DNA of 64,000 nt from Sulfitobacter alexandrii (GCF_001886735.1 NZ_CP018080.1:141669-205668); one strand, 5' to 3'; positions 26,713 to 35,004 are shown, counted from the first letter of the stretch. The notes: generated by a model not told the origin, from the letters alone. Made by a program: numbers and translations.

Positions 26713-27761
26713 GCCGCCGCCTCCAATGCCCGTTCCACCTGCAAAAGAAGGCGCGGTATCTGCGCCCCCATCCCGGCCATCCGCATGTCGTTGAACCCCC
26801 GCCGGTTGAAGCAGTCGAAGGCGCCGAGGTGCATCACAGCCAGCTTGAACGTCCCGAACGCCTCGAAATAGGCCAGCCGCTTCGGCGCAACCTCCAGCCC
26901 CGTGCGCGCGACGTAACGGTCGACCAGCTCCTCCCGCGTGAGCAGGTGGCACATGTACTGCGACTTCCCCCGCCATGCCCGCAGGCAGGTCCAGCCCAAG
27001 TCCTCCAGCGGGTCGCCCAGATGCACCGTCTCCCAGTCGAGGAACGCCTGAATGTCGCCGTCCACCTCAAGGAAGTTGCCGATGCGGAAATCGCCGTGGA
27101 TCACGCTGATCCGCTCCGCTTCGGGCGCATGTTCGCGGAACCATTCCGCCGCCCATTCCAGCATCGGGATGCGTTGGTCCGACCACTCGTGCATCCGCGC
27201 GACCCAGTGGTCGATCTGGCGCACCGTCGCGTTCCGAGCCGTCACGCCGGGGTCGAGGTCGGCCACCGGGGTGCTGCGCCAGTCAAAATTGTGCAGATCA
27301 CCAAGGATGTCGAAGAACTGGTGCCCCAGCCGCTTGCGCATCACCTCGTCGAAGGCCGGGCCGCCGTCCGCCGTCCACGGGATCGGCACCTCGCCCGCCA
27401 CCCGGTCGCAGATGAAGAAGGGCGCACCGAAGACCGCGCCGCTGTCGTCGTACCAGTAGACTCCCGGCACCGGCAGCCCGGCCTCCTTCAACGCGCCCAG
27501 CACCACGAACTCCGGCTTGGCCCGGTAGGGGCCGAAGATGCCGTTCGGCGGGCCGACGCGCAGGATCAGCTCTCGCGTCTCGCCTCCCCAACGGGCGGTG
27601 AACCCGTAAGTCACCCACGAGAAGCCGACGGTGAAGCGGTTGAGCCGGCCCACCTCCACCGGTCCACCAGTGCGGCGTTCGAGAAAGTCGGTCAGCTCCC
27701 CCTGCACACGCGCGCTGTCGAAAGGGTCGAAGGGCCGAATATCGTTGAGCGTATCAGCCAT
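26709..27761 (-). CDS. APH-type phosphotransferase (LvaA / ACAD10-11 kinase-domain-like)
   Basis: A 350-residue protein-kinase-like phosphotransferase. The catalytic loop is VIHGDFRIGNFL near residue 220 (HGD-x4-N) and the metal-binding strand is FLDWETVHLGDPLEDLGW about 20 residues later. The N-lobe has TVGFSWVTYGFTARW and LILRVGPPNGIF. It belongs to the branch resembling the N-terminal kinase domain of ACAD10/11 and LvaA, which phosphorylate 4-hydroxyacyl-CoA, rather than aminoglycoside kinases; this rests on context with an ACAD11-like dehydrogenase and CoA ligase. The start overlaps the end of the TRAP small permease gene by 8 bp. Confidence 0.82.
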   Translation of the reverse strand: MADTLNDIRPFDPFDSARVQGELTDFLERRTGGPVEVGRLNRFTVGFSWVTYGFTARWGGETRELILRVGPPNGIFGPYRAKPEFVVLGALKEAGLPVPGVYWYDDSGAVFGAPFFICDRVAGEVPIPWTADGGPAFDEVMRKRLGHQFFDILGDLHNFDWRSTPVADLDPGVTARNATVRQIDHWVARMHEWSDQRIPMLEWAAEWFREHAPEAERISVIHGDFRIGNFLEVDGDIQAFLDWETVHLGDPLEDLGWTCLRAWRGKSQYMCHLLTREELVDRYVARTGLEVAPKRLAYFEAFGTFKLAVMHLGAFDCFNRRGFNDMRMAGMGAQIPRLLLQVERALEAAA

Positions 27762-28263
27762 CGGCCTGCCCCGTCAGCCGCCGCAGGTCCACCCAGATCA
27801 CCCGCAGCATCTCGATCACCATCAAGCCGAAGGCGAAGGGCACGAAGATCACCACCGGCCAAAGCGGCCAGAATCCGGTGCCCACCTGCATCTGCCGCCC
27901 CGTCTGAATCGCATCCACCGCGAACCAGAACACGAACCACACCAGCACGGCGTAGATCGCCAGTTCCACCAGCAGCACGAAGACCGACACCGCCGCGGCA
28001 CCGCGCGCCGGCAGGGAATCGGCCAGCAGTTCCAGCCGGGGGAACAACGATTCGCGGTGCGCCGCGGGCAGCGCCCAGAACACCAGCAGCGGAAAGATCA
28101 CCCGCTCGATGATGTTGTAGGCGCCCGGGATCAGGTCGGTGTGCAACACGTAGCGCCCGACCACGCTGGCGACCGAGATCAGCATCATCAGCGTCAGGGC
28201 CGTGCCCGCGCCGATGGCGGCGAGGCGATGCTCGAAAAGACCGAGGGATGAACGGAAACTCAT
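27754..28263 (-). CDS. dctQ: TRAP transporter small permease (DctQ)
   Basis: A 169-residue protein with four hydrophobic segments (about 15-38, 50-68, 88-112, 127-150), the DctQ topology. The motif VVGRYVLHTDLIPGAYNIIERVIF in the first third matches the family pattern of an Arg-Tyr-Val after the first helix. It is encoded after dctM (11-bp gap) rather than before it, the reverse of the usual P-Q-M order. It would bridge the binding protein and the large permease. Confidence 0.85.
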   Translation of the reverse strand: MSFRSSLGLFEHRLAAIGAGTALTLMMLISVASVVGRYVLHTDLIPGAYNIIERVIFPLLVFWALPAAHRESLFPRLELLADSLPARGAAAVSVFVLLVELAIYAVLVWFVFWFAVDAIQTGRQMQVGTGFWPLWPVVIFVPFAFGLMVIEMLRVIWVDLRRLTGQADG

Positions 28264-28273
28264 GACGACACCC

Positions 28274-29587
28274 TCACATCAGCCCGGGCAGCCAGGTCAC
28301 GATGCCCGGCAGCAGGATCATCACCAGCCCGCAGACCAGCGCCGCCAGCAGCGCGAAGGGAAAGGCACCCCGGAACACCGGGCCCACGGGCACCTTGCCC
28401 GCCGCGGCGGCGGCATAGACGGCCAGCCCCACCGGCGGCGTCAGCAGCCCGACCGATATCATCAGCATCGCCATCACCCCGAACCACAGCGGGTCGATCT
28501 GCGCGGCGTCGATGATCGGCATCAGGATGGGCACCATCAGCACGATGACTGCCGCGCTTTCGAGAAACATGCCCGCGACGAAGATGATGGCCAGCAGCAG
28601 CGCGATCAGCAGGCTGGGCTGCGCCAGCAGAGGCTCCGTGACTTCCAGCAGCATCCGCGGCACACGCGAAAAGGACAGGAAGCGGGCGAAGATCTGCGCG
28701 CCGATCACCAGCATCATCAGCATGGCGGTGACCTTGACGCTTTCGGCCAGCGCCTCGCCGAAGCCCGCCAGTGTGACGCGGCGCATCGCGAACATGCCGA
28801 CGACCGACAGGAAGGCCCCCAGCGCACCCGCCTCGCCCACCGTGACGATCCCGCCGTAGATCGTGCCGAATACCGTGACCATCAGGAAGACGACGAAGCC
28901 CGTCGCGGTCAGCGTCCGCCCTGTCACCCGGTCGTCCACAGCCTCGCCCCCCGCCTTCATGCCGTCCACCGCGCCGGGCTGGACACGCGCGAAAAGCCGC
29001 AGGCACAGCATGTAGACCAGGATGCAGACCAGCGCCGGCCCCAGCGCCCCGATGAACATGTGCCCGATCGGCACCAGCGTGAGCGAGCCGTAGATGATGA
29101 AGACGATGCTGGGCGGAATGATCGCGGACAGCGACCCCGACACGGCGGCCAGCGAGACGGAGAAGGCGCGCGTATAGCCGACCCGCTCCAGCTCCGGCCC
29201 CGCGAGAGAGGCAAGCGCCGCCGACGAGGCCGAGGCCGACCCAGAAACGGCGCCCAGCATCCCGCCCGTGATCAGCGTGGCGACCCCCAGCGGATAGCGC
29301 CGGTAGCCCACGATCCGGTGTCCAACGCGGAACAAGTCGAGGATGACACCGCCCCGCACCAGCATCTGCGCCATCAGAAGGTACAGCGGGATGATCGACA
29401 GCGAGTAGGTCGAGGTGGTGTAGAAGACGTCGCCGCCGATGATCCCCGACAGCACCCGGAACCCGTCGGTCCAGAGAACGATGCCGACGATACCGGCGCC
29501 CAGGAGGCAACTTGCCACCGCCTGCCCCAGCACGAGGAAGGCAAGGAACCAGCCCAGCACGAACCATATGATGACGACTTGGGACAT
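28274..29587 (-). CDS. dctM: TRAP transporter large permease (DctM)
   Basis: A 437-residue membrane protein with about twelve hydrophobic segments. DctM signatures visible include SIIPLYLLMAQMLVRGG in the first quarter, GGMLGAVSGSASASSAALASLAGPE near residue 115, SLSAIIPPSIVFIIYG near 155, and VGLLTPPVGLAVYAAAAAGK near 370. It forms the Na+-driven channel with DctQ, taking solute from the DctP protein encoded 59 bp upstream. Length is normal for the family. Confidence 0.9.
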   Translation of the reverse strand: MSQVVIIWFVLGWFLAFLVLGQAVASCLLGAGIVGIVLWTDGFRVLSGIIGGDVFYTTSTYSLSIIPLYLLMAQMLVRGGVILDLFRVGHRIVGYRRYPLGVATLITGGMLGAVSGSASASSAALASLAGPELERVGYTRAFSVSLAAVSGSLSAIIPPSIVFIIYGSLTLVPIGHMFIGALGPALVCILVYMLCLRLFARVQPGAVDGMKAGGEAVDDRVTGRTLTATGFVVFLMVTVFGTIYGGIVTVGEAGALGAFLSVVGMFAMRRVTLAGFGEALAESVKVTAMLMMLVIGAQIFARFLSFSRVPRMLLEVTEPLLAQPSLLIALLLAIIFVAGMFLESAAVIVLMVPILMPIIDAAQIDPLWFGVMAMLMISVGLLTPPVGLAVYAAAAAGKVPVGPVFRGAFPFALLAALVCGLVMILLPGIVTWLPGLM

Positions 29588-29646
29588 CTCTGCTCAGGTG
29601 TTCGGGGTGCAGGAGTGGCGGGCGCGGGATGCGCCCGCCGGTGCGA

Positions 29647-30741
29647 TCACTCGGCCAGGTACTCGGCCACGCCCTCGGGCAGGCTGCCGCCCTCGGCCTG
29701 GATCAGTTCGGCATAGAGCCTTGCCGTGGCGCGCGCGGGATGGCCCGCGGCCTCGGTCTTCTCGATCCAGTCGACCCATGTCTGCCGCCCGGCTTCGGCG
29801 ATATGGTCCTGCATCTCCTGCGACAGGTCGTTGATCGACACGAAGCTGCCGCCGTCGTCGGCTTCGGAAGTCTCTTGCACCGAAACCCCGTTCTCGACCC
29901 ACTTGTCCGCGTTGGTCAGCGCGATCTCGCGCGCTGTCTCGTCAAAGAGCTTCCGGTTCTCCTCGCTCATCTCGTTCCAGGCCTGGTCGGAAATGGCGAG
30001 GTAGCTTTCCCAGTGCCCGATCGACAGGTTCACGATGGAATGGCGCAGCAGTTCCTGGATCGAATAGGACGGCCAGTCCGAGATCGAGATGATGATCCCG
30101 TCGATGGTCTTTCGAGACAGCGCCTCGTAGGCCTGCGGGCCGGGCAGGGTCACGGGCGTGGCACCAAGGTTCTCCAGCACGATGGTATGCAGCGCCGATC
30201 CCGCGCGCAGCGGCGTGCCGGTAAAGTCGGCAGGCTCCGCCAGCACCTTCTCGGTGGTCGAGATGGAGTAGGGTCCGGTGGCCCCCAGCGCCCAGACGCG
30301 GATGTTCTTGTCGGTGATCTCGTACTCGTAGAAGGTCTTGCCGTCCGCCAGTTCCACATCGGAGTCGAGCAGCGCCTGGAAAGCGCGCGTCACCATCGGG
30401 GAGTCGGTGCCGTAGGTCGGCAGTTGGGTCACGTCCGACAGCGGGAAACGGCCCTCGTGGTAGGGTGCCAGCAGCGGCGAGGCAATGTCGATCACACCTG
30501 TCTGCAGGCTGTCCAGCGACCGGCCCACGCCGGCCAGCTCGCCACCGTAGAACTTGGTAAAGGTCACCTCACCACCGGTCTTCTCCTCCATCGCGGCGGC
30601 AAAGGGTTCCATGTGCCAGGCGGTCCACATATGCGGCTGGCCGAGCCCGGTGGACATGGTGAAGTTCTGTGCCAGCGCCGGGGCCGCAAGGGCGCCGAAC
30701 GCCGCGAGTCCCAGGCCGAATGTCCTGTTGATGAATGTCAT
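29647..30741 (-). CDS. dctP: TRAP transporter solute-binding protein (DctP)
   Basis: A 364-residue periplasmic protein with a signal peptide (MTFINRTFGLGLAAFGALAA, cleaved near ALA-Q). Family landmarks: GTPLRAGSALHTIVLENLGA around 170-190, where the conserved Arg binds the carboxylate, and a long C-terminal helix region with WNEMSEENRKLFDETAREIA. TRAP binding proteins of this class mostly take organic acids. ATG 30741 has AGGAG nine bases upstream and starts the signal peptide; upstream codons are untranslated leader. It is the first gene of the roughly 15-kb operon, 73 bp from palindrome site 2. Confidence 0.88.
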   Translation of the reverse strand: MTFINRTFGLGLAAFGALAAPALAQNFTMSTGLGQPHMWTAWHMEPFAAAMEEKTGGEVTFTKFYGGELAGVGRSLDSLQTGVIDIASPLLAPYHEGRFPLSDVTQLPTYGTDSPMVTRAFQALLDSDVELADGKTFYEYEITDKNIRVWALGATGPYSISTTEKVLAEPADFTGTPLRAGSALHTIVLENLGATPVTLPGPQAYEALSRKTIDGIIISISDWPSYSIQELLRHSIVNLSIGHWESYLAISDQAWNEMSEENRKLFDETAREIALTNADKWVENGVSVQETSEADDGGSFVSINDLSQEMQDHIAEAGRQTWVDWIEKTEAAGHPARATARLYAELIQAEGGSLPEGVAEYLAE

Positions 30742-30814
30742 GTCGCTCCTCCCAAAGCAGATCAGAGCGGTCCTTCCCCCATCTTTCCGGGCGCCAAGGC
30801 GACACCCGTGGGCA

Positions 30815-30835
30815 TTATTGAGTCCCACTCATTAA
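30815..30835. promoter_or_regulatory. 21-bp palindromic operator candidate (site 2)
   Basis: TTATTGAG-N5-CTCATTAA; the arms match at 7 of 8 positions. It lies between dctP (minus) and a TetR gene (plus). Its left arm is identical to that of site 3 at 35014-35034 and its right arm differs by one base from site 1 at 12504-12524. Confidence 0.65.
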
Positions 30836-30873
30836 TTGAAAGGCTAAGTCAGCGTCTGCCGATTCGTAAACAA

Positions 30874-30904
30874 AAAAATGAATGTCGAATCAAAATTCAT
30901 TTTT
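30874..30904. promoter_or_regulatory. Perfect 10-bp inverted repeat upstream of the TetR gene
   Basis: AAAAATGAAT at 30874-30883 and ATTCATTTTT at 30895-30904, separated by 11 bp, end 38 bp before the TetR start. The ATGAA/TTCAT cores resemble the half-sites of the 21-bp palindromes, but the spacing differs. It could be a second binding site or an AT-rich promoter element. Confidence 0.45.
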
Positions 30905-30942
30905 CATTGACGGGACGGGCCCGACCGGTGTAGCGAGTTCTC

Positions 30943-31620
30943 ATGAACCAGGCCCTTCACACCCCTTCCGCGGCGCCCGCGAAAGGCAAGACGCCAGCGA
31001 AACCCCGGCTCTCCCGGGCCGAGAAAGCGCGTGAAACAAGGGCCAACCTGATGGCTGCCGCGATCGAAGCGGTCGGCGAATACGGCTTTGCCGGGGCCAC
31101 GATCGCCCGCATCGCCGAAGGCGCGGGCGTGGCGCATGGCACCTTCTACACCTACTTCGAGTCACGGCAGGCCTTGCTGGACCAGCTCCTGCCCGACATT
31201 TCGGTCGAGTTGCTGAACCACATTCGCGAAAAGGTCCTGGAGGCCCCCGACGACCCCATCGCGCGCGAACGCGCCCGGATCGAGGGGTTCTTCGAATTCC
31301 TCCGCGACACGCCGCATCTCTTCACCATGCTGCACGAAGGCGAGTTCCACACCCGCGCGGGCTTCCATCGCCACGTCGAGATGCAGACGGAAAGCTACCT
31401 GCGCGCGATGCGTTACGAGGCCCGGCAGGGAAACCTCCGGGTCGAGGACCCCGAAGAGCTGCAGGTCGTCTGCCGGATGCTCATGGCCTCGCGCGACTAC
31501 ATCTCGAACCATTATTGCATGCGCGACGGCAAGGTCGTCGCACCCCCGCCCCACGTCGTCGACAGCTACATGAACTTCGCCGTCGCGGGGCTGTTCAAGC
31601 CACCGGGAGAACGGGCATGA
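30943..31620 (+). CDS. TetR/AcrR family transcriptional regulator
   Basis: A 225-residue regulator with a basic, low-complexity N-terminal tail. The helix-turn-helix covers residues about 25-75 (LMAAAIEAVGEYGFAGATIA, then RIAEGAGVAHGTFYTYFESRQ), followed by the ligand-binding domain. The GVAHGTFYTYF recognition helix differs from the MVEGSIYRFF type of the other two TetR genes here. It shares a divergent region with dctP that holds palindrome site 2, so autorepression plus control of the TRAP/kinase/ABC operon is the simplest reading. Its stop overlaps the next gene's ATG. Confidence 0.88.
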   Translation: MNQALHTPSAAPAKGKTPAKPRLSRAEKARETRANLMAAAIEAVGEYGFAGATIARIAEGAGVAHGTFYTYFESRQALLDQLLPDISVELLNHIREKVLEAPDDPIARERARIEGFFEFLRDTPHLFTMLHEGEFHTRAGFHRHVEMQTESYLRAMRYEARQGNLRVEDPEELQVVCRMLMASRDYISNHYCMRDGKVVAPPPHVVDSYMNFAVAGLFKPPGERA

Positions 31621-32381
31621 GCGACATCGAATGGACCATCGACGCGGACGTCGTCACGCTGACGATCAACCGCCCCGACAAGCTGAACGCCCTTTCCAAC
31701 GCCACCGCCGACGAACTTCGCGCGGCGGTGGGCGAGATCGAGGCCCACCCGGACGCCCGCGCCGTCGTGCTGACCGGCGCCGGGCGCGGCTTCGGCGCAG
31801 GTTACGATCTGCCGGCGGTGGATCTGACCAAGACGCCACAGCTCGACGACGTGCTCAACACCCACTTCAACCCCTTGGTGCGCCAGATGCGCCAAAGCCG
31901 CCTGCCCTTCGTCGCAGCGGTCAATGGTCCCTGCGCCGGCGGTTCCATCGGCGTGGCGCTATCGGCGGACATCGTGATCGCCGGGCGCTCCGCCTTCTTC
32001 TACGAGCCCTTCATCGGCCTCGGCCTCGTGCCGGACGTGGGGAACACGATCTTCATGACCCGTCTCGCTGGGCGCATCCGCGCCAGCGCCGCCATGCTGC
32101 TGGGCGACCGGATCACGGCGGAAGAGGCGCGCGAGTGGGGCCTTGTCTGGAAGGTCACGGACGACGACACGCTGATGCAAGAGGCCACCGCCACCGCCCG
32201 CCGCCTTGCCAGCGGCTCCGCCGACGCCATCGCCGCGACCAAGGCGCTGATCCACGCGGCCTCCGATCCGGACCTCAGCGCCATGCTCGACCGCGAAAGC
32301 GCGGCACAGGGCATCCTCGGGCGGGGCGAGGAAATGCGCGCCGCCTTCGCCGCCTTCGCGGCCAAGGCGAAGAAGGCCTAG
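31617..32381 (+). CDS. Enoyl-CoA hydratase/isomerase family protein, PaaG-like isomerase type
   Basis: A 254-residue crotonase-fold protein. The oxyanion segments GRGFGAGYDLPAV and GPCAGGSIGVALSAD are present. Neither hydratase glutamate is kept: the first position reads GGSIG and the second EPFIG. Instead there is an Asp in GLGLVPDVGN, the position used by PaaG-type delta3-delta2 enoyl-CoA isomerases. It therefore probably moves a double bond rather than adding water. The start at 31617 overlaps the TetR stop. Its stop codon overlaps that of the convergent MaoC gene (shared CTAG at 32378-32381). Confidence 0.82.
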   Translation: MSDIEWTIDADVVTLTINRPDKLNALSNATADELRAAVGEIEAHPDARAVVLTGAGRGFGAGYDLPAVDLTKTPQLDDVLNTHFNPLVRQMRQSRLPFVAAVNGPCAGGSIGVALSADIVIAGRSAFFYEPFIGLGLVPDVGNTIFMTRLAGRIRASAAMLLGDRITAEEAREWGLVWKVTDDDTLMQEATATARRLASGSADAIAATKALIHAASDPDLSAMLDRESAAQGILGRGEEMRAAFAAFAAKAKKA

Positions 32382-32803
32382 TCCATGCGGACCACGACGA
32401 CCAGCCGCCCGGTCTGCACCGTATCGCCACGCTGGTTGATGACGGTGAAAGTATAGGTCGCCACACCGCGCCCCGGCTTGGACGAGCGGCGCACCTCGGT
32501 GATCTCCACCTCGCCATGGATCGTGTCGCCGATCCGCACACCACCGTGAAAATCCCAGTTCAGGTTCACCAGCCCGATCACCCGGTCCCCGAAGATGCCG
32601 AGATGCGTGGCCATCCCCACGGCCGTCGACAGCACCAGCGGCCCGTGCGCCACCCGCTCCCCGTGGGGGGTGGTGGCCGCAAAGGACGCATCGACGTGGA
32701 TCGGCGTGAAATCCCCGGACAGGCCGGCAAAGGCGACGATGTCGGCCTCGGTGATGGTTCGCCCCTGCGTCTTGTGGCGCGCGCCTTCGACCAGTTCGAT
32801 CAT
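32378..32803 (-). CDS. MaoC-like dehydratase / (R)-specific enoyl-CoA hydratase
   Basis: A 141-residue hot-dog-fold protein with the hydratase-2 motif FAGLSGDFTPIHVDASFA near residue 25, containing the catalytic Asp and His, then GERVAHGPLVLSTAVGM. The second half has GVRIGDTIHGEVEITEVRRSS, typical of stand-alone MaoC enzymes. It would hydrate a 2-enoyl-CoA to an (R)-3-hydroxyacyl-CoA. It is third in a minus-strand operon after an acyl-CoA dehydrogenase and an SDR, with its ATG overlapping the SDR stop. Confidence 0.88.
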   Translation of the reverse strand: MIELVEGARHKTQGRTITEADIVAFAGLSGDFTPIHVDASFAATTPHGERVAHGPLVLSTAVGMATHLGIFGDRVIGLVNLNWDFHGGVRIGDTIHGEVEITEVRRSSKPGRGVATYTFTVINQRGDTVQTGRLVVVVRMD

Positions 32804-33669
32804 GCCTTGTCCTCCGTCCTGAAATAGTCTGGCTTGCCCGTGGTCCAGGTCTCGCCCCAGTGCTGCCCGCCGCCGTCCACCGTCAGCACCTCGCCGGTGA
32901 CGTAGCCGCCCGAGGGCGCGGCAAGGTAGCCGCAGGCCTCCGCGATGTCCCATGCGCTGCCGACCCGCATCATCGGGTTGGTCTTGGGATAGGTCGCGCG
33001 CGCCGCCTCGGTATAGACGTTCCAGCCTTCGGTCTCGATCGCGCCGGGCGCGACACAGTTCACGCGGATGCCCAGCGGCGCCCATTCGACGGCGACCGAC
33101 TTGCTCAGCCCGATGACGCCCGACCGCGCCGCGATGGTATGCGCCACGCCATAGAGACCATGGGTCGTCACCACCACGATGTTGACGATGTTGCCCCCCT
33201 TGCCTGCGTCGCGCCAGCGCTGCGCGGCGGCCTGCATCATGTGCCAGGTGCCGTTCAGGTTGGTATTGATGACGGCGTCCCAGCCCTTGGGGGAGAAGTC
33301 GATGGCCGCCTGCGGAAACTGCCCGCCCGCGCTGTTCACCAGCGTATCGACCCGGCCTTCCGCCTCCCAGACGCGGGTCCAGAAGGCATCCACCGACTCG
33401 CGGCTGCGCACGTCCAGCACCTCGCCCCGCGCGGCATGGCCCGCCTCGGTCAGCGCCGCGACCAGTGCGTCCAGCTTCTCCTGCTTGCGGCCCGTGACGA
33501 CCACGCGTGCGCCCATCCGGGCATAGAGCCATGCGACAGCCCGCCCGATCCCGCCGGCCCCGCCGGAGATCACGGCGACCTGCCCCTCCATGGCATCGCC
33601 GGCAAAAACCGTCCGGTGCGCCGCCAGCTCCGCGTCGCTTAACCCGAAGCGCTGGCCGTCCTCAGCCAC
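32800..33669 (-). CDS. SDR family oxidoreductase, 2,4-dienoyl-CoA-reductase-like with altered active site
   Basis: A 289-residue Rossmann-fold protein. The cofactor motif is SGGAGGIGRAVAWLY near residue 35; an Arg in VVTGRKQEKL suggests NADP(H). NSAGGQFP is the NNAG equivalent. Where classical SDRs have YxxxK the sequence is HTIAARSGVIGLSKS, so both Tyr and Lys are missing (Thr and Arg). Dienoyl-CoA reductases also lack the Tyr there but normally keep the Lys. The C-terminal VNCVAPGAIETEG and VDGGGQ segments are normal. A dienoyl- or enoyl-CoA reductase role fits the operon. It overlaps the dehydrogenase end by 8 bp. Confidence 0.8.
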   Translation of the reverse strand: MAEDGQRFGLSDAELAAHRTVFAGDAMEGQVAVISGGAGGIGRAVAWLYARMGARVVVTGRKQEKLDALVAALTEAGHAARGEVLDVRSRESVDAFWTRVWEAEGRVDTLVNSAGGQFPQAAIDFSPKGWDAVINTNLNGTWHMMQAAAQRWRDAGKGGNIVNIVVVTTHGLYGVAHTIAARSGVIGLSKSVAVEWAPLGIRVNCVAPGAIETEGWNVYTEAARATYPKTNPMMRVGSAWDIAEACGYLAAPSGGYVTGEVLTVDGGGQHWGETWTTGKPDYFRTEDKA

Positions 33670-34858
33670 GGGGCATGTCCTTCAGAAGCTCGCCGGAAAT
33701 GATCATCTTGCGCACCTCGGTCGTGCCCGCCCCGATCTCCAGCAGCTTGGTGGAGCGGAACAGGCGGTTGATCTCCGATTCCCAGATATACCCCGCCCCG
33801 CCGTGCAATTGCACCGCGAGGTCCAGCACCTTGTTCACCGTCTGCGCGGCGTACATGACGGAGGCGGCGGTCAGCATGTGGATGTCCCCGCGCCCGCCCT
33901 CGCCGATCTCCATCCGCGCGCCCGCCGAGAGGACACGGTAGGTGAAGGTGCGCATCGTCTCGACGTGGACGTACATCTCGGCCAGCATCGACTGCACCAT
34001 CTGGAAACTGCCGATGGCACGGCCGAACTGCTTGCGGGTCTGGACGTAATCCGTGGACAGCTCCAGCGCCCGCTCCGCGATGCCGAGGCACAGGGGCGAG
34101 ATCATCGCGCGTTCGAGGTCCAGACCGCTCATCACGATACCGACGCCCTCGTTCTCTGCCCCGACGAGGTTCTCGGCCGGCACGCGGCAATCCTCGAAGA
34201 CCAGTTCGGCGGTCTGGCTCCCCCGATAGCCCATCTTCGTCAGCTTCTGCGCCACCTTGAAGCCCGGCGTGTCGGTTTCCACGATGAACGCGGAAATGCC
34301 CTTCGGCCCCTTCTCCGGGTCCGTCTTGGCATAGACCAGCACGATGTCGGCCACCGGGCCGTTGGTGATATAGATCTTGGCCCCGTTCAGCACGTAGTGG
34401 TCACCGTCCCGCTTCGCCACGGTGCGCATCGACCCCAGCGCGTCCGACCCGGCTCCCGGCTCCGTCAGACCCAGCGCGCCGATCTTCGATCCGTCGCAGA
34501 GGCCGGGCAGGTACTTGCGCTTCTGCTCCTCGTTGCCGTTGCGGTAGATGTTGTTGGCGCACAGGTTGTCGTGGGCGACCACCGACAGCGCCATGGCGTG
34601 GTTCCAGCGCGAAAACCCCTGCAGCACCAGCCCTGCGTCCAGCAGATCCATGCCGGCCCCGCCATACTCCTCGGAAACGGTCGCCCCCAGGAACCCCGCC
34701 GCGCCGATGGCGCGAAAGGCATCGTCGGGCCACCATTCTTCGGCGTCCATGCGTTCTGACAGCGGGTAAAGTTCATTGCGCCCATAGCGGTCCGCCTGGT
34801 GCAGAATCTCGCGCTGATCCGAATCCAGTTCGAAAAAGTCCGGTGCGTTGCTCGACAT
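33662..34858 (-). CDS. Acyl-CoA dehydrogenase (isovaleryl/citronellyl-CoA dehydrogenase-like)
   Basis: A 398-residue FAD enzyme of normal length. It shows GALGLTEPGAGSDALGSM near 130, KIYITNGPVADIVLVYAK near 160, and RKQFGRAIGSFQMVQSML near 280. The C-terminal pattern is QLHGGAGYIWESEINRLFRSTKLLEIGAGTTEVRK. This layout is closest to isovaleryl-CoA dehydrogenase and the AtuD-type enzymes of acyclic terpene breakdown. It is first in the operon ACAD-SDR-MaoC and divergent from a hydratase-AtuA-carboxylase operon, which supports oxidation of a branched acyl-CoA that is then carboxylated. Confidence 0.88.
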   Translation of the reverse strand: MSSNAPDFFELDSDQREILHQADRYGRNELYPLSERMDAEEWWPDDAFRAIGAAGFLGATVSEEYGGAGMDLLDAGLVLQGFSRWNHAMALSVVAHDNLCANNIYRNGNEEQKRKYLPGLCDGSKIGALGLTEPGAGSDALGSMRTVAKRDGDHYVLNGAKIYITNGPVADIVLVYAKTDPEKGPKGISAFIVETDTPGFKVAQKLTKMGYRGSQTAELVFEDCRVPAENLVGAENEGVGIVMSGLDLERAMISPLCLGIAERALELSTDYVQTRKQFGRAIGSFQMVQSMLAEMYVHVETMRTFTYRVLSAGARMEIGEGGRGDIHMLTAASVMYAAQTVNKVLDLAVQLHGGAGYIWESEINRLFRSTKLLEIGAGTTEVRKMIISGELLKDMPRG

Positions 34859-34891
34859 GTTTCATCTCCTCCGCGTGCGGGTTAGCGCCCT

Positions 34892-34912
34892 TGCGTGAAC
34901 CCAACTCATTAC
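34892..34912. promoter_or_regulatory. Imperfect palindrome-related site
   Basis: TGCGTGAA-N5-CTCATTAC, 33 bp before the dehydrogenase start. Only the right half-site (CTCATTAC) agrees well with the 21-bp palindromes; the spacing is the same. It may be a weaker second operator for the minus-strand promoter. Confidence 0.3.
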
Positions 34913-35004
34913 CTAATTTCGACGCTGCGTTTGGGGAAAACAAGTAAAAAATGAGACCTGCGCCGAAATTCCAGACAGCAAGGCTTGCACGAAGCCCAAC
35001 ACTA

